Under the pieces are notes generated by a model, which did not search any database, was not told where the DNA came from, and saw only the letters and a list, made by a program, of their open reading frames with translations. A stretch of 64,000 nt of DNA from Streptomyces sp. SN-593 (GTDB lineage: Bacteria > Actinomycetota > Actinomycetes > Streptomycetales > Streptomycetaceae): assembly GCF_016756395.1 (NCBI RefSeq), contig NZ_AP018365.1:2177501-2241500 (forward strand), read 5' to 3'. Below are positions 49,128 to 57,796 of this stretch, piece after piece. Both the position numbers and the translations under genes were made by a program. Numbering within the stretch: position 1 is the stretch's first letter; each line of letters starts with the position of its first letter.

Positions 49128-52100
49128 TCAGTCCACGTCGCGCATCAGGGCGACGGTCTCGCCGACACCGAGGCCGTCGCCTCCGGCGTACGCGGCGGCG
49201 TAGCCGTCCTCGCCGAGCAGCGCGCGCAGCCGGTCCCGGGTCCGCTCGATGTCCCGGGCCTCCAGCGGCGGGACCGCCACCGGCCGCAGCCGGTCGTGCG
49301 CCGACAGCAGCACGGCCGCCCGCTCCAGCCGTTCCGGCTTCACCCCGGGCTCGGCCTCGGCGAGCAGCACCAGCAGTTCGGCGACACCGGGCGCCATCAC
49401 GATCGCCACCCGGGGGGCGATCACCCGGGCCAGCGGGTGGCCGTTCATCTCGCCGACGCCCTCGGCGAGCCGGGTGAGGCCGCCGGCCGGGTCACCGGAC
49501 CGGCCCAGCAGGTAGCCCTTCATGCCGCCGAGCATCCCGCTGACGAAGCCGGGCACCGGGGAGTCGTGCTCCTTGCTCTCCTCCACGGTCCTCTCGATCA
49601 GTTCCAGCGCCTCGGGCAGCCGCCCGGTGCGGGAGAGCAGGCCCGCGAGCTGCACCCTGCCGTAGAAGGCGGCGCCGTAGCTGGCCGAGCCGAACCGCTC
49701 GGCGTCCGTGATGCCCTCGCGCATCACCCGCTCGCCCTCGACCGGGTCGCCGGTGCTCGTCAGCGCCTCGCCGAGCCGCACCGCCAGCACCGGCACGTGC
49801 TGGTGGGCGCCCACCTTGCGGGCCAGCGCGATGCCCTCGCGGCAGCAGAGCACAGCCCGGTGCCAGTCGCCCATGTTGCCCGCGGCCTCGGCCTCCCCCG
49901 ACAGCGTCTCGGCGGTCCCCCACTCGTCGCCGATCTGCTCGAACAGCCGCCGGCTCTCGCCGATGTCGGCCAGCGAGGCGTCGAGCCGCTCGCTGATGTC
50001 GTTGTTCACCTTCGCCCGCAGTTGCAGGACGTAGGCCAGCTCCCAGGTGCGGCCGAAGCGGCGGCAGCACGCGACGGTCTCGTCCAGCAACTCGTGCACC
50101 CGGTCGAAGTCGCCGGAGAAGAACGCCCCGAAGGCGCGGGCGATGCCGGGTTGCCGCGCGGACTGCGGCAGGTGCGGCGGGTAGGTGTCGATCAGGGCCA
50201 GGCCGACCCGTACGGTGCGCTCGTCGGACCACCAGTCGTGCTCGTCGTCACGGGCGGACATCTCGATCACGTGGACCTGCCGACGGGCCTCGATCAGCCG
50301 CTCGCCCTCCAGCGGCGGCGGGTCGTCCAGGGTGCCGCGCTCGACCGGCACCAGGGCCGGCGGCTCGGTGAACGGGTCGGGGCCGAGCGCGGCGACCGCC
50401 GCCGGCCAGTGGGTGCGCTCCGAGACGTAGTTGCGCACCTCCCAGAACCAGGCGCAGCCGATCACGAGCAGCAGGGCCTCCTGCTCGTCGCCGCCGTCCA
50501 CCGCCCGGCGCAGCGCCGCCCGCAGGTTGTCGTGCTCGCGCTCCAGCCGGTCGAACCAGACCAGTTGGCCGCGCTCGCGCAGCTTCGGGTCGGCGGCGCG
50601 GACGTACTCGCGGAAGTAGACGACGTGGTGGCGCTCGATCCGGGCGCGCTCGCCGGACGCGTCGAGCCGCTCGCCGGCGTACTCGGAGATGGTCTCCAGC
50701 ATCCGGTAGCGGGTGCCGTCGTCGCCCTGGTCGGCCAGGACCAGGGACTTGTCGACGAGGGAGGCGAGCAGGGCGGCCGCGTCCGGCGGCGCTATCCGGT
50801 CGTCGGGTGCCGCGGCCGCCTCCCGGTCGGCGGGGCCGGGGTGGGCGGGAGCGGCGTGCGCGGTCACCGAGGGGGCGGGGCCGGCGTGCGCGGTCACCGG
50901 GTGGGCGGGGCCGGCCGCCGCGGAAGTCGCGGGGTCCGGGTCCGCGCAGACCGCCTCGACGGCGTCGAGCGTCCAGCCGCCGCGGAAGACGGCGAGCCGG
51001 CGCAGCAGGACCCGCTCGGCCGGGTCGAGCAGGTCCCAGGACCAGTCGACGACGGCGCGCAGCGTCTGCTGGCGCGGCAGCAGGGTACGGCTGCCGCCGG
51101 TCAGCAGCCGGAAGCGGTCGTCGAGCCGGTCGGCGAGCTGGCGCGGCGAGAGGCTCCGCAACCGGGCCGCGGCCAGCTCGATCGCCAGCGGCAGGCCGTC
51201 CAGCCGCCGGCACAGCTCCGCGCACGCCACCGGGTCGTCCTCGACGGAGAAGCCCGGGCGGGCCGCGGCGCCGCGGTCGGCGAGCAGGCGCAGCGCGGTC
51301 GGGTCCGGCAGCGGGTCCAGTGGCCGCACCAACTCGCCCGGCACACCCAGCGGTTCGCGGCTGGTGGCCAGGACCGACAGGCGCGGGCAGGACGCGAGCA
51401 GCGACTCCGCGAGGGTGGCGGCCGCGTCGACGACGTGCTCGCAGTTGTCCAGCACGATCAGCAGTTCGCGGCCGGTGCAGTAGTCGATGAGCTGCCGGGC
51501 CGCGTCGCGCGGGCCGGCCTCCGCCGCGAGCGCGGCGCCGGCGGCGCTGCCGTGGTGCAGCAGCGTCTCGCGCAGGCCGAGCGAGCTGATCACCGCCTCC
51601 GGCAGGGTGCGCGGGTCGCTGACCGGGGCCAGTTCGGCGTACCAGACGCCGTCCGCCCAGCGGCCGGAGACCAGGTCCCCGGCTTCCTGCGAGAGCCGGG
51701 TCTTGCCGGTGCCGCCCGGCCCGGTGATCGTCACCAGCCGGCCCTGCGCGAGGTCCTGCCGCACCGCCGCGAGGTCGCGCTCCCGGCCGACGAAGCTGGT
51801 CAGCCGGGCCCGGGCGTTGCCGAGCCCGGCCTTCGGCGGCAGGCCGCCGGCCCCGGCGGCGGCGTGCTGCGGGTCGGCGGCGGGCGCGGCGCCGGCGCGG
51901 GTGCGGTCGTACGTCCAGCCCTGCGGCACCTCCGCGGTCCGGTCCGGGTACGGGCCGGCGGGGCCCCGTACGGCGGCGGCTTCGGGAACGGGCGCGGGCC
52001 CCGCGCCGGACGGGGCCGCGGCGGAGGAGGTCCCGGAGGCGGGCGGGGAGGCGGAGGGCGCGGGCTGCGCCGGTCGCAGCAGTTCCGCGTGCAGGCGGCG

Positions 52101-52787
52101 CAGCTCGTCGCCGGGGTCGGCGCCGAGCCGGTCGGCGAGGTCGCGGCGGACCGCCTCGTAGGCGGTGAGCGCCTCCGCGGTCCGGCCGGCCGCGCGCAGG
52201 GCGCGGATGTGCAGGGCGCGCAGCGGCTCGTCCAGCGGGTGCGCGGCGGCCAGCTCGGCGAGTTCCGGCAGCACCTGCCCGGCCCGGCCGAGCGCGAGTT
52301 CGGCGGTGAGCCGCTGCCGCCGGGTGTCCAGCCGCAGGGCCTCGCTGCGTACGGCGGCGGTGCCGCGGTCGGGCAGGTCCGCCAGCGCCGGGCCGCGCCA
52401 CAGGGCGAGCGCGTCGCCGAGCAGTCCGGCCGCCTTCACCGGGTCGCCGTCGGCCAGGGCCCGGGCGCCCTCCTCGGCGAGCCGCTCGAAGCGGTACAGG
52501 TCCACGTCGTCGCGAGCGGCCTGGAGCCGGTAGCCGCCGCCGACGGAGGCGACCGCCTCGTGGCCCAGCACCCGCCGCAGCCGGCCGACCAGGGCCTGGA
52601 GCGCCCCGACCGCCCCGGCGGGCGGCTCCCCGTCCCACACCTCGTCGATCAGCGCGTCCGCGCCGACCACCCGGCCGGGCCGCAGCGCCAGCGCGGTGAG
52701 CAGCGCGCGCAGGCGCCCGCCCGCGAGGGCGACGGGGTCGCCGTCGTCCCGCAGGGCCTGGGTCGGGCCGAGGATCGTGTATCGCAC
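49128..52787 (-). CDS. AfsR/SARP-like regulator: HTH-BTAD-NB-ARC-TPR
   Basis: This 1219-residue regulator has an OmpR-type winged helix (residues 1-90: ALLTALALRPGRVVGADALI, GGGYRLQ) and a BTAD (95-240). A Pro/Ala-rich linker leads to an NB-ARC ATPase (about 330-620) with Walker A GPGGTGKT and Walker B LLIVLDNCEH. A second low-complexity insert with PAHPVTAHAGPA-type repeats lies near residue 640, then a helical TPR-like C-terminal half. The architecture matches large SARP/AfsR regulators controlling secondary metabolism. GTG 52787 starts the DNA-binding domain directly; AAGAAT six bases upstream might be a -10 box. No biosynthetic genes are beside it; the nearest partner is the DrrAB-type exporter. 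Confidence 0.92.
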   Translation of the reverse strand: MRYTILGPTQALRDDGDPVALAGGRLRALLTALALRPGRVVGADALIDEVWDGEPPAGAVGALQALVGRLRRVLGHEAVASVGGGYRLQAARDDVDLYRFERLAEEGARALADGDPVKAAGLLGDALALWRGPALADLPDRGTAAVRSEALRLDTRRQRLTAELALGRAGQVLPELAELAAAHPLDEPLRALHIRALRAAGRTAEALTAYEAVRRDLADRLGADPGDELRRLHAELLRPAQPAPSASPPASGTSSAAAPSGAGPAPVPEAAAVRGPAGPYPDRTAEVPQGWTYDRTRAGAAPAADPQHAAAGAGGLPPKAGLGNARARLTSFVGRERDLAAVRQDLAQGRLVTITGPGGTGKTRLSQEAGDLVSGRWADGVWYAELAPVSDPRTLPEAVISSLGLRETLLHHGSAAGAALAAEAGPRDAARQLIDYCTGRELLIVLDNCEHVVDAAATLAESLLASCPRLSVLATSREPLGVPGELVRPLDPLPDPTALRLLADRGAAARPGFSVEDDPVACAELCRRLDGLPLAIELAAARLRSLSPRQLADRLDDRFRLLTGGSRTLLPRQQTLRAVVDWSWDLLDPAERVLLRRLAVFRGGWTLDAVEAVCADPDPATSAAAGPAHPVTAHAGPAPSVTAHAAPAHPGPADREAAAAPDDRIAPPDAAALLASLVDKSLVLADQGDDGTRYRMLETISEYAGERLDASGERARIERHHVVYFREYVRAADPKLRERGQLVWFDRLEREHDNLRAALRRAVDGGDEQEALLLVIGCAWFWEVRNYVSERTHWPAAVAALGPDPFTEPPALVPVERGTLDDPPPLEGERLIEARRQVHVIEMSARDDEHDWWSDERTVRVGLALIDTYPPHLPQSARQPGIARAFGAFFSGDFDRVHELLDETVACCRRFGRTWELAYVLQLRAKVNNDISERLDASLADIGESRRLFEQIGDEWGTAETLSGEAEAAGNMGDWHRAVLCCREGIALARKVGAHQHVPVLAVRLGEALTSTGDPVEGERVMREGITDAERFGSASYGAAFYGRVQLAGLLSRTGRLPEALELIERTVEESKEHDSPVPGFVSGMLGGMKGYLLGRSGDPAGGLTRLAEGVGEMNGHPLARVIAPRVAIVMAPGVAELLVLLAEAEPGVKPERLERAAVLLSAHDRLRPVAVPPLEARDIERTRDRLRALLGEDGYAAAYAGGDGLGVGETVALMRDVD
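50841..50914 (-). repeat. About 2.5 copies of a 30-bp repeat inside the large regulator
   Basis: Units at 50841-50870, 50871-50900 and a partial at 50901-50914 share GGCGTGCGCGGTCACCG. They encode the PAHPVTAHAGPA-like repeats between the ATPase and TPR parts. The 30-base unit keeps frame, so variation would change linker length only. Confidence 0.8.
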
Positions 52788-52933
52788 GGCCCCATTCTTG
52801 CGGAGTCGGCCCGGCCGGTGTCACGAAGTGCGCGGCCCGGGGTCCCGGCGCCTTTAGGAACCGGGGTCCGCCGCCGACCGTTCTGCGGACGTGGCACGTG
52901 TCCGGGGCCGCCCGGGATGGCATGATCGGGCGG

Positions 52934-53035
52934 CACCGCACCTCACAGCACCGCACACCGCACCTCACAGCACCGCGCCACCCGCACCGCCACAGCACCC
53001 GCACCACGCCGCACCGCCCGCACAGCACCGCCGCC
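52934..53035 (+). repeat. CACCGCACC-rich repeat region upstream of the M50 protease gene
   Basis: CACCGCACCTCACAGCACCG (plus C) occurs at 52934-52954 and again, exactly, at 52956-52976, and decays into shorter CAGCACC and GCACCGC units up to about 53035. The strand is almost free of G-runs and very C/A-rich. CATGAT at 52921-52926 could be a -10 box, which would place the repeats in the 5' leader. Confidence 0.8.
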
Positions 53036-53052
53036 CCGCGAGGAGCCCGTAG

Positions 53053-53838
53053 ATGACCGTCACCCCGCTGCGTATGACCAGGCGAGGCGAGAACCGCCGG
53101 ATCAGCCCGGTGTTCCTCGGCATCACCGCGGTGATGGTGGTCTCCGGCTGGGCCGTGTGGTCGCACTACGCGTCCGACTCCGGCTTCGCGGTGTTCCTGT
53201 TCGTGCTGTCCGGCTGGCTGTTCTCCCTGTGCCTGCACGAGTACGCGCACGCCCGCACCGCCCTGCACAGCGGCGACAGCAGCGTCGAGGCCAAGGGCTA
53301 CCTGACCCTCAACCCGCTGAAGTACGCGAACGCGGCGCTGTCGATCCTGCTGCCGGTGATCTTCGTCATCCTCGGCGGCATCGGCCTGCCCGGCGGCGCG
53401 GTGCTCATCGAGCGCGCCCGCATCCGCGGTCGGCTGCGGCACAGCCTGGTCTCCGCGGCGGGCCCGCTGGTCAACGTGGCCTTCGCGGTGCTGCTGATGC
53501 TGCCCTTCACCCTGGGCCTGGCCGACTCCTGGCCGCAGGACTTCCGGGCCGCCCTCGGGTTCCTCGCGCTGCTCCAGGTGACCGCGGCGATCATGAACTT
53601 CCTGCCGGTCCCCGGCCTGGACGGGTACGGCGTGATCGAGCCGTGGCTGTCGTACGAGGTACGCCGCCAGGTGCAGCCGTTCGCGCCGTTCGGGATGCTC
53701 GCCGTCTTCGGGGTGCTCTACATCCACTCGGTGAACGTGAGGTTCTTCGACGCGATGTACCGGGTGATGACCTGGTTCGGCGTGCCGGACTGGATGGCGT
53801 CCTACGGCTACTACCTCTTCCAGTTCTGGAAGAGGTGA
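53053..53838 (+). CDS. Site-2-protease-family (M50) membrane metalloprotease
   Basis: This 261-residue integral membrane protein has the zinc protease motif HEYAH (His62, Glu63, His66) in its second membrane segment and the distal NFLPVPGLDGYG motif with ligand Asp190. The short form without PDZ or CBS domains is like rhomboid-sized S2P homologues of bacteria. Such proteases cut membrane-embedded regulators, for example anti-sigma factors, but no specific target is evident; the anti-sigma at 46289-47017 is only a guess. GAGGAG precedes ATG 53053 by nine bases. Confidence 0.9.
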   Translation: MTVTPLRMTRRGENRRISPVFLGITAVMVVSGWAVWSHYASDSGFAVFLFVLSGWLFSLCLHEYAHARTALHSGDSSVEAKGYLTLNPLKYANAALSILLPVIFVILGGIGLPGGAVLIERARIRGRLRHSLVSAAGPLVNVAFAVLLMLPFTLGLADSWPQDFRAALGFLALLQVTAAIMNFLPVPGLDGYGVIEPWLSYEVRRQVQPFAPFGMLAVFGVLYIHSVNVRFFDAMYRVMTWFGVPDWMASYGYYLFQFWKR

Positions 53839-53860
53839 GCCGGGCGGGCTACGCGCGGGG

Positions 53861-54055
53861 TCACCCGGCGGCGCGCTGCCGGCCCGCGGCGGCCGCCAGC
53901 TTGGCGCGGCGGTGGTAGTACCAGCACATGTTGCTGGTCACCCCCGCGAGCAGCACCCAGATCACCCCGATCCACTGGCCGTGGACGAAGGAGACCACCG
54001 CTGCCGCCACGGCCAGCAGGCACACGATCAGGGAGTAGAGGGCGAGGCGGGGCAT
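53861..54055 (-). CDS. Small two-helix membrane protein of unknown function
   Basis: This 64-residue protein (MPRLALYSLIVCLLAVAAAV...) has two hydrophobic stretches (about residues 3-22 and 28-44) and a basic tail (YYHRRAKLAAAAGRQR). AGGAG lies ten bases before ATG 54055. It is convergent with the M50 gene, whose stop is 22 bases away, and lies in front of the F420:NADP oxidoreductase gene's end on the same strand. Third-position base use looks coding. No function can be proposed. Confidence 0.65.
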   Translation of the reverse strand: MPRLALYSLIVCLLAVAAAVVSFVHGQWIGVIWVLLAGVTSNMCWYYHRRAKLAAAAGRQRAAG

Positions 54056-54234
54056 GGTGGTCGGGCTCCTGTGCGGTGCGGCCGGTGTCGGCGGGCTCGG
54101 TCGGGGGGTGCCGGTCCTCCCGGCGGTGTGGGGTAGGCCGGCGGTGTCGGACAGGCAACCAGCGGTGTCGGGTGGGCCGGTCCTGCCGACGGTGCCGGTC
54201 CTGCTCACACCGTCGGCGGGACCGGTCGACCCGG

Positions 54235-54954
54235 TCACACGTCGGTGACGCGCAGGCCGGCGTGGGCCTTGTAGCGGCGGTTGACGGAGATCAGGTTGGC
54301 CACCAGGGACTCGACCTGGTGGGCGTTGCGCAGCCGGCCGGCGAAGACGCCGCGCATGCCGGGGATGCGGCCGGCGAGCGCCTGCACCAGGTCGGTGTCC
54401 GCGCGGGAGTCGCCGAGCACCATCACGTCGGTGTCGATCGTCTCGACCGCGGGGTCCTGGAGGAGCACCGCGGACAGGTGGTGGAAGGCGGCGGTGACCC
54501 GGGAGTCCGGCAGCAGCGCGGCGGCCTGCTGGGCGGCGCTCCCCTCGTCGGGGACGAGCGCGTAGGCGCCCTGCTTGTCGAAGCCGAGCGGGTTGACGCA
54601 GTCGACCACGAGCTTGCCGGCGAGCGGTTCGCGCAGCGCTTCGAGGGTCTTCGCGTGACCCTCCCAGGGGACGGCGACGATCACGATGTCGCTGCGGCGG
54701 GCGCACTCCGCGTTCTCCGCGCCCTGCACGCCGGTGACGCCCCGCTCGCCCGCGGCCAGCCCGTCCGCGGCCGCCTGCGCGCGGGCGGCGTCCCGCGAGC
54801 CGATCACCACGGACTGACCGGCCCGCGCCAGGCGGTAGGCCAGGCCCCGGCCCTGGTCCCCGGTCCCGCCCAGCACCCCCACGGTCAGGGCGGACACGTC
54901 CGGCAGCGCCCAGGGGTCCTTCGCGGCGGGCTTCTTCACGTCGTCAGCGGTCAT
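54235..54954 (-). CDS. npdG: NADPH-dependent F420 reductase (F420:NADP oxidoreductase)
   Basis: This 239-residue Rossmann enzyme moves hydride between NADPH and coenzyme F420. The dinucleotide motif is VGVLGGTGDQGRGLA (residues about 24-38); IGSRDAARAQAA recognises NADP phosphate with Ser-Arg. Later VVDCVNPLGFD and the AFHHLSA segment are typical of the family. GGGAGGA precedes ATG 54954. F420 cofactor is common in Streptomyces, used for redox tailoring. It stands alone; the 180 bases downstream to the small membrane gene are GC-rich without clear signals. Confidence 0.9.
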   Translation of the reverse strand: MTADDVKKPAAKDPWALPDVSALTVGVLGGTGDQGRGLAYRLARAGQSVVIGSRDAARAQAAADGLAAGERGVTGVQGAENAECARRSDIVIVAVPWEGHAKTLEALREPLAGKLVVDCVNPLGFDKQGAYALVPDEGSAAQQAAALLPDSRVTAAFHHLSAVLLQDPAVETIDTDVMVLGDSRADTDLVQALAGRIPGMRGVFAGRLRNAHQVESLVANLISVNRRYKAHAGLRVTDV

Positions 54955-55104
54955 GGGCCCATCCTCCCACCGACCGCCCCGCGCCCCGCTCCCGGGCGGC
55001 CCGGGAGCGCGCCGCACGCCCCCGCCCGCACGCCCCCGCCAGCGCGCCGCCCGTCGACCGCGCCGTTCCGTGCCGGGCCCCGGCGCGATCCGCCGGACCG
55101 GGCC

Positions 55105-56376
55105 CTACGCCATGGCCGGCTCGTCGGCGCCGGCCGCGGGCTCCACCGGGGCCGCGTCGCGCGAGTCGTAGGCCATCAGGGCGGGCAGGAACAGCGCCAG
55201 CAGGCCCACCGAGGCGACGCAGGCCACCCCGCCGGACCAGACCGAGGTCCGCGCGGTGCTGAGCGCGGCGACCCCGCCGGAGCGGACCTGGCCGAGCTGC
55301 GGCCCGGTGGAGTACGACAGCAGCTCGATCCCGGCCAGCCGGCCGCGCAGGGTGTCCGGGATGGTCTCGTTCCACATGGTGGAGCGGCCGATGCCGCTGA
55401 TCATGTCGCAGGCGCCGGCCGCCGCGAGGAAGGCCAGCACCACCCAGATCCGCCCCGACCAGCCCGCGCAGGCCATCGCCAGCCCCCAGCCCGCGGCCGC
55501 CGCGACCACCATCCGGCCGTGCCGGCGCACCCGCGAGGACCAGCCGCTGGTGAGGCTGACCAGCAGCGAGCCGACCGACCCGGCGGCGTACATCAGGCCG
55601 AGCGACCAGCGGGCGTGCAGGTCGTCCGCGAGGAAGGGGAAGATCGCCGCCGGGTAGGCGAAGAACATCGCGGCCATGTCGATCAGGTAGGTGCCCAGCA
55701 GTTCCTTGCGGCTCCAGGCGTAGCGGGCGCCCTCGGCGATGCCGCGCAGCGACGGCGGCCGGGCGTCGTGGGCGGCCGGCGAGCGGCGCAGGCCGAGGCA
55801 GAGCAGCACGGAGACCGCGAAGGTCGCCGCGTCGATGCCGTAGGACCAGCCGACACCCGCGTAGGCGATCACCACGCCGGCGGCGGAGGGGCCGGCGATC
55901 GCGCCGATCTGCCAGCGCAGGGCGTTCAGGGACGCGGCCGCCGCGAGCTGGTCGCGGGCCACGATGCGCGGGACGATCGCGTCCAGCGCGGGCCGTTGCA
56001 GGCCGGTGAGCGCGCTGGACAGGGCCGCGCCGGCGTACAGCGGCCAGACCGCGGGGTGCGGGGTCACGGTGTTGAGCAGCAGGCCGAGCACCAGCAGTCC
56101 CTGGGCCGCCTCGGCGGCGAGGATCAGCGTCTTGCGGTCCACGGCGTCGGCCAGCGCGCCGCCGTAGAGGCCGAAGACGATCAGCGGCACCAGCTCCACC
56201 GCGCCCACGGCGCCGACCGCGACCGCCGAGCCGGTGAGGTCCTTGATCTGCACGGGCAGCGCGACCATGGTCAGGAAGCTGCCGAAGACCGTCACCACCC
56301 CCGAGGACCACATCAGGCGGAAGTCGCGGGAACTGCGCCAGGGCGCGAGGTCGGGCAGGAGACGCTTCAGTTTCAC
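55105..56376 (-). CDS. MFS exporter of the EntS-like (MFS_3) group
   Basis: This 423-residue membrane transporter opens with PWRSSRDFRLMWSSGVVTVF, typical of the EntS/MFS_3 group, and has about 12 hydrophobic segments. GGALADAVDRKTLIL is the motif-A region; MWNETIPDTLRGRLAGIELL the second-half equivalent. Relatives export siderophores or macrolides; the substrate here is unknown. GTG 56376 lacks a clear ribosome binding site and CAGATT lies seven bases upstream, so the mRNA may be leaderless. The C-terminus is Ala/Pro/Glu-rich. Confidence 0.88.
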   Translation of the reverse strand: MKLKRLLPDLAPWRSSRDFRLMWSSGVVTVFGSFLTMVALPVQIKDLTGSAVAVGAVGAVELVPLIVFGLYGGALADAVDRKTLILAAEAAQGLLVLGLLLNTVTPHPAVWPLYAGAALSSALTGLQRPALDAIVPRIVARDQLAAAASLNALRWQIGAIAGPSAAGVVIAYAGVGWSYGIDAATFAVSVLLCLGLRRSPAAHDARPPSLRGIAEGARYAWSRKELLGTYLIDMAAMFFAYPAAIFPFLADDLHARWSLGLMYAAGSVGSLLVSLTSGWSSRVRRHGRMVVAAAAGWGLAMACAGWSGRIWVVLAFLAAAGACDMISGIGRSTMWNETIPDTLRGRLAGIELLSYSTGPQLGQVRSGGVAALSTARTSVWSGGVACVASVGLLALFLPALMAYDSRDAAPVEPAAGADEPAMA

Positions 56377-56518
56377 CCATGGGAATCTGCCCGGCGCCGG
56401 CGGTCCGGGCAACGTGTTTTCCCGCACGTGCGCCGCGGGACCGGCAGGTCGGGCCGCCGGTCGGGCCCGGGGGCGAGCCCGGCGGAACCCGCCGGAGGGG
56501 GCCCGGGGCCGGTGCCGG

Positions 56519-56713
56519 TCAGTCCCGGGCGTCCCAGTCGTCGTTGCGCTCGGCCACCCGCTCCATCGCATGCTCGGCCTCGGAGCGCGTGGCGTAGGGC
56601 CCGAAGCGGTTCTTCGCGGGGCAGTCCGGCCCCTCCTCCACCCGCTGGTGCTTGAGGCAGTAGAACCACTCACCTGGCTTGCCCGCGGGCTTGTTCGCCT
56701 TGTGGAACGCCAT
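56519..56713 (-). CDS. Small conserved-looking protein, 64 residues, possible zinc ribbon-like
   Basis: The protein begins MAFHKANKPAGKPGEWFYCL and contains CLKHQRVEEGPDC, a Cys/His/Cys arrangement, and an amphipathic C-terminal helix (SEAEHAMERVAERNDDW). AGGGAGA lies five bases before ATG 56713. It is divergent from the methionine aminopeptidase gene. Likely a small soluble protein; metal binding is speculation since only one CxxH-like pair and one further Cys are present. Confidence 0.65.
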   Translation of the reverse strand: MAFHKANKPAGKPGEWFYCLKHQRVEEGPDCPAKNRFGPYATRSEAEHAMERVAERNDDWDARD

Positions 56714-56865
56714 GTCGCTCTCCCTCGCTCGCGGCCGGACCGGGCGCCGGCGCCGCCGAGGCCGCCGCGCCCGCTTCTGTGCCTGGTCCGTGCCTGTCCA
56801 CGTGCCGGTTGCCGTGCCGCTCCGACCCGGCCCGGACCTCCTGATCGTGCCCGGTCTCCCGCGGA

Positions 56866-56880
56866 TACACTCCTCGCATG
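56866..56880 (+). promoter_or_regulatory. Candidate leaderless promoter of map (TACACT)
   Basis: TACACT at 56866-56871 is followed by six bases and ATG 56878. No Shine-Dalgarno is present. The spacing suits transcription starting at the A of the ATG. Confidence 0.45.
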
Positions 56881-57735
56881 TCTGGTCAGTCGCCGCTCGT
56901 GCCCGGCACCCTCTCCCCCACCCGCCAGGTGCCCGCATCGATCCCGCGCCCCGAGTACGTCGGCAAGCCGGGCCCCTCCCCGTACACCGGCCCCGAGGTG
57001 CAGGACGAGGAGACCGTCGAGCGGATGCGGATCGCCTCGCGGATCGCCGCGCAGGCGATGGAGGCGGCCGCCAAGGCGGTGGCGCCGGGGGTGACCACGG
57101 ACGAGCTGGACCGGATCGCCCACACCTACATGGTCGACCACCGGGCCTACCCGTCGGACCTCGGCTACCGCGGCTTCCCCAAGTCGCTGTGCACGTCCGT
57201 CAACGAGGTGATCTGCCACGGCATCCCGGACTCGACGGTGCTGCGGGACGGCGACATCGTCAACCTGGACGTCACGGCGTTCATCCACGGCGTGCACGGC
57301 GACTGCAACGCGACCTACCTCGTGGGCGAGGTGGACGAGGAGTCGCGGCTGCTGGTGGAGCGGACCGAGGAGGCGCTCAGCCGCGCGATCAAGGCGGTCC
57401 GCCCGGGCCGGCGGATCAACGTGATCGGCCGGGTGATCGAGTCGTACGCCAAGCGCTTCGGCTACGGCGTGGTGCGCGACTTCACCGGCCACGGCATCCA
57501 CACCGCCTTCCACTCCGGCCTGATCATCCCGCACTACGACGACCCGCGCGCGACCACGGTGATGCAGCCCGGGATGACCTTCACCATCGAGCCGATGCTG
57601 ACGCTGGGCACGCACACGTACGACGTGTGGGAGGACGGCTGGACGGTCGTCACCAAGGACCGCCGGCGGACCGCCCAGTTCGAGCACACGCTGGTCGTGA
57701 CGGCCGACGGCGCCGAGGTCCTCACGCTCCCGTGA
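56878..57735 (+). CDS. map: Type I methionine aminopeptidase
   Basis: This 285-residue cytoplasmic metalloprotease removes the initiator methionine from new proteins. The five metal ligands are seen: Asp131 (VNLDVTAF), Asp142 (HGDCNATY), His205 (FTGHGIH), Glu238 (TIEPML) and Glu269 (FEHTLVV), plus substrate-contacting His114 in VICHGIP. The N-terminal extension of about 40 residues ([19 protein letters not shown]) contains the PxxP-like linker common in actinobacterial MetAPs. It has no ribosome binding site and a -10 box six bases upstream. A lipoprotein gene follows 61 bases later. Confidence 0.96.
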   Translation: MSGQSPLVPGTLSPTRQVPASIPRPEYVGKPGPSPYTGPEVQDEETVERMRIASRIAAQAMEAAAKAVAPGVTTDELDRIAHTYMVDHRAYPSDLGYRGFPKSLCTSVNEVICHGIPDSTVLRDGDIVNLDVTAFIHGVHGDCNATYLVGEVDEESRLLVERTEEALSRAIKAVRPGRRINVIGRVIESYAKRFGYGVVRDFTGHGIHTAFHSGLIIPHYDDPRATTVMQPGMTFTIEPMLTLGTHTYDVWEDGWTVVTKDRRRTAQFEHTLVVTADGAEVLTLP

Positions 57736-57796
57736 CGGGCGGCGCCCGGTAGGGTTTGCGGCGATCCCACCGGGTACGAAGGAGAGCCGACGCGCC

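Noticed and set aside
47188..52787. Secondary-metabolite gene cluster around the AfsR-like regulator and DrrAB exporter
   Set aside because: No biosynthetic enzyme genes were found on either side; the neighbours are regulatory, transport and housekeeping genes.
52934..53035. CRISPR-like spaced repeats
   Set aside because: Only two exact units with no spacer between them, degenerating into short C/A repeats, and no cas gene nearby.
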